DNA of 64,000 bases from Shewanella denitrificans OS217 (GTDB taxonomy: Bacteria; Pseudomonadota; Gammaproteobacteria; Enterobacterales; Shewanellaceae), in assembly GCF_000013765.1 (NCBI RefSeq), contig NC_007954.1, positions 4,464,001 through 4,528,000 of the forward strand, given 5' to 3'. Under the pieces are notes generated by a model. That model saw nothing but the letters and a program-made list of their open reading frames with translations. It was not told the origin of the DNA and did no database searches. Position 1 is the first letter of the stretch, and every line of letters starts with the position of its first letter. The translations under genes and the position numbers were made by a program. Positions 7,884 through 18,600 of the stretch are shown here, in pieces.

Positions 7884-10800
7884 ATGAAAAACTCTCACAC
7901 TCAGTTTACCACATCTGACTTAGTCGATACTTGCCTCTACTCAGAGGATGGCGATGCCAGTCCTGCGCCCGGCGAGGCGCCGTTTACTGTAGATGAAAAG
8001 TATGTCATTCACTCTACACTGGGCCAAGGAGGCAGTGGCCTTGTCTTCTACGCCACCGACACAGTATTGTCGCGAAAAGTCGCCATCAAGTTTTTGGTGC
8101 ATAACTCTCCTGAATACCTGCCCTTATTAAAAGCGGAAGCGACCACCCAGGCGGCTATTGAGCACAAGTACGTTTGCCCCATCTATGAGGTTAACGAAGT
8201 TAATGGCAGCATTTATTTGGTAATGCAATATGCCGATGGTGCGCTTTTTGGCAAGTTAGTCAAATCGCTTTCTGTTGAACAAATTTTGCTATTGGTAGCC
8301 AAAGTGGCCACCGGACTTCATGCCGCCCACCAAAAAGGGGTGGTTCATCGCGATGTTAAGCCAAACAATATTTTGGTTGTCAGATCTGACGCCGAAGGCT
8401 ATGAGCCGCTACTGATCGATTTTGGACTGGCTTTCAACTCCCGTGATGTCGCAGAAGGGATTATCAAAGGCGGCACCCCAAGATTTATGGCGCCAGAACA
8501 AGCCAAAGCCTCAACCTTGACCATAGATAGCAGAGCCGATATTTTTTCCTTAGGGGCGACACTCTATTACGCGCTGGTGGGCGTGGTCCCCCCCTTGGTA
8601 GTGCCGGGTGAAGTGACAAACTTTAACGATGAACAGGGCCGTTGGCAGGCACTGCCCCTAGACGTAAAAGCGATTATTCAGCATTGCATGGCCTTTGACA
8701 GTGATAAGCGTTACCCCTCTGCCCGAGTACTGAGTGAGGATATTCATGCCGTCCTTAATGGCGAGCCTATCAGCATCAAGGGGCAGCTGAGTTACTACCT
8801 TTTAACAAAACTGAAAAAACATCGCTGGCTCACTTTAGCCGCCGCGCTGGTGGTCTTAACTGTTATTGGCGCCTACATCAAACATAATTATGAGGCCGTG
8901 CAACAAGGTATTCGAGAGCAAGCACTGGTAGCATTTACTGATGAGGTTAAAAGCCTAGAATATGATGCCCAGCTCACCTATATGTCGCCTAGGCACAATA
9001 TTGAGCAGAAGAAGCAAGAATGGTTAAGGGTTGCCGATAAGATAATGCGTGAGAGTGAGTCATTAGGGCCTATCACCCAAGGGGCGGCACACTTTGCCAT
9101 AGGGCGAATACATTACACCTTGCAAGATTTTAATAACGCCATATTTCATTTGAAAAAAGCCCAAGCGTTACACTCAGATCCCCAAGTCGGTTATTACCTC
9201 GCCCTAAGCTTAGGCGCCGAATATCAACACCAATTGAGAAAAGCACAAAACATCAAAAACCCGGCGGCTAAAGCCAGTAAAATTGACGCCTTAGATAACG
9301 CCTTCAAACTGCCCGCCATGGCATTACTGACTGATACAGAATCCATTAGCCCATTAAACTCCTACGCTAAAGCCCTGCTCACCTTCTATTCTGGTGAAAC
9401 AGCTAAAGCCTTAACCCTATTGTCGTCAGCATCTGACTTACCGCCCTGGTTCTATCAAGATGAGGTGTTACTGGGTGATATCATGCTTAATAGTGTGGAT
9501 GCGCAGATAGAAGCTGGAAAAAATATTGCCGAATTACAACAAGATGTATTGACGGCCAAGCAAGCCTATCTTCAGGCCGGCAAACTCGTGCCTTCAGATC
9601 AAACCGTCCAACTTAAACGAATCGAACTCGAATTGCTCCTTGCACGCTCAGCCATTAAAGGCGGCGAACTTCCCTCCGATGATCACAGGCAAGCAATTTG
9701 GGCTAAGTTCGATGAGATAGCCGCGATAGATCAAACTAAGGTTGAGCCACTACAGCTGTTTAGTCATTACGCCAGAATAATCGGAAGTCTTGAGCATGAT
9801 ATTGGTGGTAACCCAAAACTCTGGTTTGCGCGGGCCTTAGATAAACTCACCCAAGCTTCCAAAATGGATGAACACAATAGTCATAACTGGCTTGCATTAG
9901 CTCAACTCTACACTGAAATCATCCAAGACAATATCAGGCACGATCTTAACGTCGACAAGGAGTTTATTCTGGCACGGCAGGCTTTTGCTAAGGTCCCTAG
10001 CGTCGATCAAGATTATTTCTACTTTAATGAGTTGGCGAGCCTTATTCGTCAACAAGCAAATTATGACAATGCCCAAGGCAAGGATGCAGCAGCGGCTTAT
10101 CAACAAGCGGTAGCACTCTACCTTGAGGCCAATCGGCGCTTTCCACAACATAGCGGGAGCCTAATTAACGCCGCATCGACGTTGAATGTGATGTCGTTAA
10201 AATTCACTTCAGAAGCACGATTGCCCGTATTGGATAGAGCCTTAAATATAATCGAAAGCGTTCTCAGAACAGAGCCCAGCAACTTTGTTGCCAACTACTA
10301 TAAGTCTTTCTTCCTAATTAATCTTGTGAAAATCGACTTAATTCTAGGAAGATTCATACATGAAAAAATAGAAGTGGCCAGATTACAAATAGAAAAAACT
10401 AAGCTCATCAATGATCAACATCCGTACTTATTAGACTTAGAATTGCAACTCGAAACTCGAGTGGTATTGGCTGATTTTACAAATACGCGTGAGTGGCAGG
10501 CTGAATTTGATCAGTTAATCTTGAAGCGAGAACAATTGCTGCAACAATTTCCAGGTAATCAATTACTGATACGTAATTTTGTCGGCTTTGTTGCGACTAT
10601 TATTGGTATCAGAAAAATGTTAGGTCTAGAGACAACTGGTGACTTGATTAAATTAAGGTCGATACTGGAAAGTCAGCCGAGTTTTTATTCATCGTCTGTG
10701 TTCTTGGTTCTCTTTCAGGCACTGACGCACTGGGATGATTTCAGCGCCGACTGGCAGCAAATGAATCAGGCACTCGGTGATGCTATGCAACACGACGAAA

Positions 10801-10970
10801 CCTATCGCTGGACCAAGACCATAGTGATGGCTCATATGATCCAAAATGAGGCTGATCGACAGCGAGTCGAACATCAGCTAGCAGAAAACGTTGACTTACT
10901 GCCAGCTGTCAGACAATTATTCCTACAGTGGTTAGACAATAGTGCCGATAAACACTATAAGCTTAAGTAA
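7884..10970 (+). CDS. membrane Ser/Thr protein kinase with long TPR-like tail
   Basis: A 1028-residue Hanks-type kinase. The kinase domain (about 38-295) has the Gly loop GQGGSG, Lys69 in VAIKF, catalytic Asp157 in VVHRDVKPNN, Asp179 in LIDFGLAF and the APE motif in RFMAPEQA, so it should be active. A single transmembrane helix follows at about 313-332 (LTLAAALVVLTVIGAYI), putting the remaining ~690 residues outside the cytoplasm. That tail is helical and repeat-like (ALHAAH, AKQAYLQAGKLVP, AAAYQQAVALYLEANRRFP), resembling degenerate TPRs that could read a periplasmic partner. It is 48 bp from the FHA gene, a phosphothreonine-reader partner expected for such kinases. No strong Shine-Dalgarno precedes the ATG. 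The substrate is unknown; the FHA protein and the convergent surface genes are candidates. Confidence 0.92.
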   Translation: MKNSHTQFTTSDLVDTCLYSEDGDASPAPGEAPFTVDEKYVIHSTLGQGGSGLVFYATDTVLSRKVAIKFLVHNSPEYLPLLKAEATTQAAIEHKYVCPIYEVNEVNGSIYLVMQYADGALFGKLVKSLSVEQILLLVAKVATGLHAAHQKGVVHRDVKPNNILVVRSDAEGYEPLLIDFGLAFNSRDVAEGIIKGGTPRFMAPEQAKASTLTIDSRADIFSLGATLYYALVGVVPPLVVPGEVTNFNDEQGRWQALPLDVKAIIQHCMAFDSDKRYPSARVLSEDIHAVLNGEPISIKGQLSYYLLTKLKKHRWLTLAAALVVLTVIGAYIKHNYEAVQQGIREQALVAFTDEVKSLEYDAQLTYMSPRHNIEQKKQEWLRVADKIMRESESLGPITQGAAHFAIGRIHYTLQDFNNAIFHLKKAQALHSDPQVGYYLALSLGAEYQHQLRKAQNIKNPAAKASKIDALDNAFKLPAMALLTDTESISPLNSYAKALLTFYSGETAKALTLLSSASDLPPWFYQDEVLLGDIMLNSVDAQIEAGKNIAELQQDVLTAKQAYLQAGKLVPSDQTVQLKRIELELLLARSAIKGGELPSDDHRQAIWAKFDEIAAIDQTKVEPLQLFSHYARIIGSLEHDIGGNPKLWFARALDKLTQASKMDEHNSHNWLALAQLYTEIIQDNIRHDLNVDKEFILARQAFAKVPSVDQDYFYFNELASLIRQQANYDNAQGKDAAAAYQQAVALYLEANRRFPQHSGSLINAASTLNVMSLKFTSEARLPVLDRALNIIESVLRTEPSNFVANYYKSFFLINLVKIDLILGRFIHEKIEVARLQIEKTKLINDQHPYLLDLELQLETRVVLADFTNTREWQAEFDQLILKREQLLQQFPGNQLLIRNFVGFVATIIGIRKMLGLETTGDLIKLRSILESQPSFYSSSVFLVLFQALTHWDDFSADWQQMNQALGDAMQHDETYRWTKTIVMAHMIQNEADRQRVEHQLAENVDLLPAVRQLFLQWLDNSADKHYKLK

Positions 10971-11018
10971 TATTAATTCCATACATAACAAACGACAAAG
11001 CAGGCGCTGAGACTAATT

Positions 11019-11975
11019 ATGGGTACGATCAATTTTCAAGACACGCAAACACTGCCATTAAAGCAGAGTCACTTGTTTGGCCGCCTTCCGGCCGCTGTAG
11101 ATACCGCGCTAAGTGATAAAACCGTATCGAGAATGCACTTGCTGATCGAGTATATTTCTGGCTGCTGGCAAGCGCTTGATTTGAGTCGTAATGGCAGTTT
11201 TTTAAATGGCGAAAAATTAGCAAAGAATCAGCGGGTCAAACTTAGTATCGGCGATGTTATCAGCTTAGGCTTACAGGGAAATCATACCATTAAATTAATA
11301 GATGATGCCCCGCCTGCAGATTTACTCTGTCTGCGTCAGAGCTCCGAGCACCCCATAGAACAAGCCATGTGTCTTGGCGCCTATAATTTAATTCCCGATG
11401 ATGAGCCTGAGCTCATTTTGTTTCGTGATGGCAAGCACTGGATGGGGGAAAGCCTTTCAGGGCTGAATACTGCCGCATTTGAGCTATCGGATCTTGCCTG
11501 GGTCACCATAGGGGATAAACAGTGGCAGTTAAACTGCGTCTCTGACGACCTGTATACCGAACTTGAAATGATGCCAGCCCACATCAATGCACACCTTACC
11601 TTGCACTTAGACATCAGCGCCGATGAGGAAACCATCACCTGCAAAATAGAGTCTGATATGGGCATGACCGACCTAGGGGTGCGCAACCATCATTACTTAT
11701 TAGTGTTATTGGCAAGGCAGAAGGCGGCTGATAAGCAAAAAGGTTATGCTCATTCCGAAACGGGCTGGGTCTATATCGATGAACTGATATCTCAATTGGG
11801 GTTATCCGAGACCTTGATCAACATCCAGATACACAGGCTGAGAAAACAAGTCAGCCAATGCAATGAAATAGCCGAGCAAGCAAAACACATAATAGAACGC
11901 AGGAAAGGCCAGATTCGCTTAGGTATTCAGAGTGTCAACCTACGTAAAAATGACCTGCTGGAGTTAATTGCTTGA
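11019..11975 (+). CDS. FHA-domain protein with C-terminal winged-helix-like region
   Basis: A 318-residue protein without signal peptide. The FHA fold occupies about residues 10-95: a GRLP stretch, then SRMHLLIEY and the NGSFLNGEKL loop, matching the family's GR, SxxH and NG(T/S)xxNG signatures that bind phosphothreonine peptides. The C-terminal third (about 220-318) looks like a winged helix similar to OmpR-type output domains (WVYIDELISQLGLS...LINIQIHRLRKQV...ERRKGQIRL), so it may be a phospho-responsive DNA-binding protein like EmbR-type regulators. It follows the Ser/Thr kinase gene by 48 bp in the same direction, and they probably form an operon and a kinase-reader pair. The DNA-binding role is inference. 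Confidence 0.85.
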   Translation: MGTINFQDTQTLPLKQSHLFGRLPAAVDTALSDKTVSRMHLLIEYISGCWQALDLSRNGSFLNGEKLAKNQRVKLSIGDVISLGLQGNHTIKLIDDAPPADLLCLRQSSEHPIEQAMCLGAYNLIPDDEPELILFRDGKHWMGESLSGLNTAAFELSDLAWVTIGDKQWQLNCVSDDLYTELEMMPAHINAHLTLHLDISADEETITCKIESDMGMTDLGVRNHHYLLVLLARQKAADKQKGYAHSETGWVYIDELISQLGLSETLINIQIHRLRKQVSQCNEIAEQAKHIIERRKGQIRLGIQSVNLRKNDLLELIA

Positions 11976-11997
11976 GGATTTTGTTCAAGCAATTAAC
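11963..11997. terminator. 13-bp perfect inverted repeat over the FHA gene stop codon
   Basis: GTTAATTGCTTGA (11963-11975) pairs with TCAAGCAATTAAC (11985-11997) around a 9-nt loop. The stop codon TGA (11973-11975) lies inside the left arm. No T run follows on either strand, so this may be a Rho-dependent or bidirectional stop signal between convergent genes, or an mRNA 3'-end stabiliser. Confidence 0.45.
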
Positions 11998-12079
11998 CCC
12001 CGAATTATCCAACACGGCTCGTTGAGGCTAAAGCTCCTTAGCACGTGAAAATATCGGTCTTAAGATGGCAAGTGGATCA

Positions 12080-12448
12080 TTATTTTACAATTATTTCTCC
12101 ACCAGAATCGATTGGATCACCGATATTATCGCCTGTTGTAGTAGCACCAGAAAAACAAAAATATTCATTTGTCACCAGTACAGTGCTCGTATAATCATTT
12201 CCTGCATTAAACGTCGTGATAACACTTCCACTTGTGCTTTGACCTTGGTGCATTGTTAATCCGTTAGCACCTATGTTTGCACTTGAATCAGAGAAATCTA
12301 TGCTTAGCTGATCGACTCCATTTATGGTTATGATATTGCCAGCCCCAATAGATATAGTGGCTGGAGGTGAGAGTAGATGGCTTGTTGAAGGAGCTAAAGT
12401 GACTGCACCTTCTGCAGATACGCTTCCATTTATATAAGCTGTTGTCAT
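12080..12448 (-). CDS. small Ser/Thr/Gly-rich protein of unknown function
   Basis: A 122-residue protein I do not recognise. It has no signal peptide, one Cys in EYFCFSG, and a composition typical of beta-rich surface or tail proteins (ISIGAGNIITING, STSGSVITTFNAG). It follows a purine-rich GAGAAGAA stretch 7-14 nt before the ATG and lies 177 bp after the giant surface-protein gene on the same strand. Its context (tail-collar protein, giant protein, this protein) suggests a role in the same surface assembly. The overlapping plus-strand frame at 12065-12259 has no ribosome site. Moderate confidence that it is translated. Confidence 0.6.
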   Translation of the reverse strand: MTTAYINGSVSAEGAVTLAPSTSHLLSPPATISIGAGNIITINGVDQLSIDFSDSSANIGANGLTMHQGQSTSGSVITTFNAGNDYTSTVLVTNEYFCFSGATTTGDNIGDPIDSGGEIIVK

Positions 12449-12625
12449 ATTAATTTCTTCTCTTCTTTTTATTAGTTATTAGTTATCCTACTACAGCATA
12501 AGATAAACACTCATTTTACAGTCGATAAAGCACCAATCAACTCTTTGTTTTAATTTAACTTACCGTATTTTCAGTGCAATCAAAGCAAAGCGCTTTGGCT
12601 TTACCTTGATTGCATAGCAAAAGAA

Positions 12626-15600
12626 CTAGAACTGGTAACGCACACTGAGCTGGTAACTTAACACATCATTTGGCGCCAAGGCATAGTAGTTAATCCCCAG
12701 CCCCATGGACCAGTGCTGAGCCAAGGCATAGTCAAAGCGCATGCCGGCGTACCAATCTGTGTCATCGAGTTTAGTGGTGAGGCGCTGACCCTGTGAGTCA
12801 CTGTGTAACTCAGACTCCCAGATAAACACCCCAACCGGCACTGAAAAGCGCCAGCCTTGATGTTCCATTAAGGTAAACCTTGCACCCACTGTCCCCCCTT
12901 GTGGTAACACAGGCGACACCAACTTCATCAGCTCATGGTATTGACCCGCATCTAAGCTTTCGCCACTGATTTGCGCCGAGCCTTCACCTAAATCCAGGTA
13001 GCCAAGCTCAAATGCCAGCAGTGGCGTCACTTGATAGCCCAGACTTAAGCCCACGCCTGTGTCTGAGTTATCAAAACCGCTGATTGTCCCTGCCGTGACT
13101 TCTTGCTGCAGCTCCATTTGGGTTTTATCTGTCTCATTCACACTTAAGTTTGCGTCCAGATACCAAGGCGAATTTTCCTCTTTCGCTTGCGCTGAGCCCA
13201 CACCCAGCAGCAAGACTAAGGCGCTAAAGCAAGCGTTTTTGTGCTGTGCTAATTTGAACAGTGCTAACTTTAACTTTGCTAGGCTGTTCAACTTGCGACG
13301 TAGCACTAAGCTCAGCAGTAACATGCTGCTCCACAACCAGTGCACACTACCACCAGATTGGTTATCCACCACTTGAGCTTTGTACGCTTTCACGCTGACC
13401 ATCACATTGGCCGTCGCTTCACCGTCCAAACCATCGCTGATGCGGTAGCTCACAGTATCTATGCCTTCAAAGCCCGTTTTAGGGGTATAACGCAGTTGGT
13501 TGTTTTCTATCATCACACTCCCTTGCTCGGCACTGGCCGCAATAATGCTTAATGCCTGGTTGTCTGGGTCGCTGTCGTTAGCCAGGACATTCAGTAGCAA
13601 CACAGTTTTATCATCGGTGCTCGCCATGTCATCCACGGCGACGGGGGCACGGTTGGCCACCACGGTTACCGTAAGTTCACTGCTGGCGGTGCCGCCCTTG
13701 CCATCGCTGATGCTGTATACCAACACATCGGTGCCGATAAAATCAGCCGCTGGGGTATAGCTTATCTGCTGGTTATCCAGCACTACGGCCGTGCCAAACT
13801 GGCTGCTCACTTGGCGAACCGTTAAGGCATCGCCGTCGGCATCTGTGTCGTTCGCCAGCACATCAATCTCAGCGCTCTGGTTCACGGGCACTATCACAGC
13901 ATCGGCAACCGCCACAGGTAAGCTGTTGCTATTGAGCATCACAGCCACGCCGCCCGGGTCAACAATAGTGCCATTGGCAATACCATCATCATCGTTAGGG
14001 CCGCCATCTTCTATGCTTAACTGCACACACCAGTGACCTTCGGTTAATCCAGCTTGCCACTGCGCAGCGCCAGGCGGTGGGCAATAACCCGAATTACCCG
14101 CACTCGACATCACTGAATTATTGGCATTTAACACAAAGTCCTGCCAGTTACCGCGCACAAACTTGCGATACACAGCATTGGTAGGCACGGGCCGCGCTTG
14201 AGGAATAACAACCGCAACACTGGCACCCAATCTAGGGATGGCAGTAAGTTCAAAATCGAACAGCCCCCCCAGGTTATCCGCTAGTGCATCCTTAATGAGG
14301 GCGCTGTCTGGCACCTGAATGCCTTGGCTACCAATAAGCTGCGCCGTATTGCCTAAGCGTAAACACACACCCGATTGGCTTTCAGCCAGGAAGGTCTGTT
14401 GTGAACTAGCTCGCTCTTGCAGCACGTTACATTCGTTAATCGCATCCAAATAATCCGCAATGCCATCACCGTCTGTGTCGGCAAAGCCTTCTTGGTTATC
14501 AGGAATTAAATCGCCATCGCTATCCGCGCCAGTCAGCACAGGTAGGCTGTCTTTTACCAACAAGGTTAACTGCACCTTGGTGGATAACTGCGGCGTACCA
14601 TCGTCAGTCACCACTAAGCTAATGGGGTAACTGCCTGCATCGAGCGTGCTTGGGTCAAAGTAGCTGCCATCGGCATCTGTGTCTAACACCAGTGCGCCTG
14701 TGGACCAGACCTCAGTGAGGCTGTCTTGCGAGTTCACATCGCGGCTTTTCACCTTGATGTACACCTTGCCTTCCGCCTTGCTCACCTGAGTGCGCTGCTC
14801 ATTCGACTGGGTCACCACTATGCTCGCCTGAGGCGCAATATTCGCTTCAGTAATTAATAACCGCGTCTCACGTTGACCACTGAGGTTCAGGCTTGGGTCT
14901 AGGCTGATAACTAACTCTTCATCCGCTTCGGTGACCCCATCATCGAACACGTTAACGCTAAAGCTTGCAGATAAACCTGAGGTTATCTCCACCACACCAT
15001 CGACTAAGTCATGGTCATTGCCGTCACTGCTGCCAGACACGGTATAAGGCACGCTCACAGGGTACTGAGGTGATGGGCCGTTTAAGAACACGCTTACCTT
15101 AGCTTCACTGCCTTCACTGACCACTTGGTTACGACTAATGGATATCAGCGGTTTTACCGTCACTTTTTGTGACTTAATCGCGCTGCGACCTTGACTGTCT
15201 GTGGCTTGCCAATAGGCGACATGCTCACCCGGTGCAAACAACTGCTTAGTGTTCACCAAAGATACCGCAAGCTTCTTGCCTGAGGCATCCACCGCTGTCG
15301 CGACGCCAAGCTTAAGCTGAGTGAACAAACCTGTCGCATTCGCAGTAATGTCTGCTGGCACAGTAATCACAGGCGCATCAGCTGAGTTTTCACCGGTAAT
15401 AAGCAATTGCACCTTGGCATTACTGCGACCTTTATGGCCATCGGAAATACTATAACGCAGTGCCACTGGGCCAACAAAGCCCGTTGGCGCTTGGTATTTA
15501 AGCTGTGAGCTAACGATTTGCACGCTGCCCACATCGGCCGCCGCGCCATCGATAGTCAAGGTATCACCGTCGACGTCAGTGTCGTTGTCCAACACCGCTA

Positions 15601-18600
15601 AGGTATAGCTGTTGTCCGTGGACAGGCTCTGACTGATGTTGTCATCCACGGCCTTGGGCTCATCGTTAACCGGATTGACCTTGATGCTCACTACGCCTGG
15701 GGTAGAACTTAGCTCGGCATCTTTGGCAATAAAGCGCACACTGTCATCACCGTTAAAGTCCGCATCTGGGGTGTATAACCACACAGAACCGTGCTTGACT
15801 AGTTTGCCCGATGCAGGCTGGGTTACCACTTCAAAGCTAAGTACATCATCTTCTGCATCCGTGGCAGTAAAGCTTATGGATAACGACGTATCTTCATCCA
15901 AACTCACGCTGGCATTAGTCGCCACTGGCGCGCTGTTGGTGCTTAAAACTTCCAGCGAGAATGCGGGTAATTGTGCACTCAAAATACCATCACTGACACT
16001 AATACCTATCCCTGAGGTACTACCTATATCGGATCTTGTCGGCGTTCCTGTGAGTGCCCCAGTACTGGTATCAAACGCCGCCCATGAAGGCTTATTCACT
16101 ATGCTGAAACTCAGCACGCTATTGGCATCGACATCACTCGCCGTAGGCACAAAGCTGTAGGTCGCCCCCTGATTAACACTGGTGGCAGGTACACCTGTGA
16201 TCACAGGCGCATCATTGACCGCATTAATGGTAATACTGACTGATGCAGCGTTGGACTGGCCGCCATTTACATCCTGAACCTTGTAGCTGAAGCTATCGGC
16301 GCCGTTATGGTTCGCATTTGGGGTGTAAGTGATAACGCCCGTACTATTGTTGATGCTAGTGCTGCCATTGCTCGGCGCAGTTACAATCAATACGCTAGCT
16401 GGATTCAAGGCAAATCCAGAACTCACATCATTACTCAGCACAGGAATGGCAATGCTGCTATCTTCATCAGTCGTTGCACTATCCGCCATCGCCACTGGCG
16501 CTACGTGAGTCACGGTAAAATTAAGGCTGGTCTTGTCATTGATTCCAGCAAAAGGGTTACCCGCACTGTCTTTGATAACCCCAGCCGTCAATTGAACATA
16601 ATAGCTATGAGTTGGGATCAAATTACCGACCCAATCGACTGTCACTGAGCTACCACTTATCACCAGATTGGCAACATCAACCGTTTCGAACAAGCTATCA
16701 TCACTGGCATCGTACAGACGTACACTGCCAATGCCTGCCAACACTGGCTCTGAGAACGTCAACTGCAGCGTGTCATTGTAGCCAGCACTACCATCATCTG
16801 ACGGCGTGCTGCTAATCATTGTCGGCGCCACGCCATCGACTACCAAGGCCTTATTAGCACCTAGAGAATTCACAGCACCAGGGGTAACTAAGGTTAAGGT
16901 GGCATCGTTGCCTGCAGCATCTTTGATACTGCCACCATTTAAAGCCAACGCCGTGGTTACTGCATAATCCAGGTCGCTAGAGACATCGCCGACTTGTACC
17001 GTATAGTTAAATATTAAGGTACTTGAGCCTGTGCCTGAACTGTAGTTCACCACGCGATCTATAGTCCCCGTTTCTAAGGTTAACTGTGGCGTCCCTGTGA
17101 CAGTCACAACTTCACCAAACAAGACTTGTAACGCTATCACATCACCCAGTTTGTAACTGCCATCTAACGTAGATGAGGTGACACTGGTGACTGTCGGCGC
17201 TGTGGCATCTACCAGCACAGCTGCGGTTGAACCCACAGAGTTCAAAGTCAAATTAGCATTATTACCTATGGCATCTCGCAGCGTACCACCATTGCTGGAT
17301 AAGGTGCCGATGGCAATGCCGTCACTATCAAGATCACCATTTTGCACTGTGTAGCGATACATCAAGCTCGAGGTACCAGAACCACTCAGATACGCGGCTT
17401 GACGCGTCGTTGACCCTATGGTTAATGCCAGCTGCGGCGTACCGCCAGCTGTGTTGACTGTGATGTTTTCATCAAAATTGATGCTAAAATCGAGATTCTG
17501 CCCACTCACATAAGTCGCATTGGCAGGCACATTGACCGAAGATATGCTAGGCGCCGCCGCATCCACCAATACTGAGGCGGTTGAACCAACAGAATTAAGC
17601 GTCAAGTTAGCATTATTCCCAGCACCGTCTCTAAGTGTGCCACCATTGCTGGCTAAGCTGCCAATGGCAATACCGTCACTGTCAGTGTCACCATTTTGCA
17701 CTGTGTAACGATACAATAAGCTTGAGGTACCTGAGCCACTAAGGTAAGTTGCCTGACGAGTCGTTGCCCCTATGATTAACGCCAGTTGCGGCGTACCGCC
17801 ACCCGTATTGACTGTGATGTTCTCATCAAAGTTAATGGTGAAATCGAGGTTCTGCCCACTCACATAAGTCGTATTGGCAGGTACATTGACCGAAGACACG
17901 ATTGGCGTCACCGCATCCACCAATACCGATGCTGTTGAACCCACAGAGTTCAGGGTCAAATTAGCATTATTTCCAGCGCCGTCACGTAATGTGCCGCCAT
18001 TGCTGGCTAAACTGCTGATAACAATGCCGTCACTGTCAGCGTCACCGCTCTGAACTGTGTAGCGATACAATAAGCTCGACGTACCCGAACCGCTCTGGTA
18101 GCTAGCCTGACGGCCAGTCGCCCCTATGGTTAACGCCAATTGCGGCGTACCACCTCCCGTATTGACTGTGATGTTTTCATCAAAATTAATGGTGAAGTCG
18201 AGGTTCTGCCCGCTTACATAAGTTGCATTGGCAGGTACATTGACCGAAGACACAGTAGGCGCCACCGCATCCACCAATACAGAGGAGGTTGGTCCTACTG
18301 AGTTCAAGGTCAAATTAGCATTATTACCAGCGCCGTCTCTAAGCGTGCCGCCATTAGTGGCTAAGGTGCCAATGGCAATGCCGTCACTGTCTGCGTCACC
18401 GCTTTGTATTGTGTAGCGAAATAACAAGCTCGAAGAACCTGAGCCGCTCTGATAGTTAGCCTGACGAGTCGTAGCCCCTATGGTTAACGCCAGCTGCGGC
18501 GTACCACCACCTGTGTTGACTGTAATATTTTCATCAAAATTAATGGTGAAGTCGAGATTCTGCCCGCTCACATAAGTTGCATTGGCTGGCACATTGACCG

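Noticed and set aside
15636..16160. Long plus-strand frames opposite the giant gene (also 19287-19610 and others)
   Set aside because: They are Ser/Thr/Val/Pro-rich mirror frames of the repetitive coding strand, without ribosome sites or family motifs.
17181..18596. CRISPR-like periodic repeat
   Set aside because: The 354-bp period is coding and contiguous, with no unique spacers and no cas genes.
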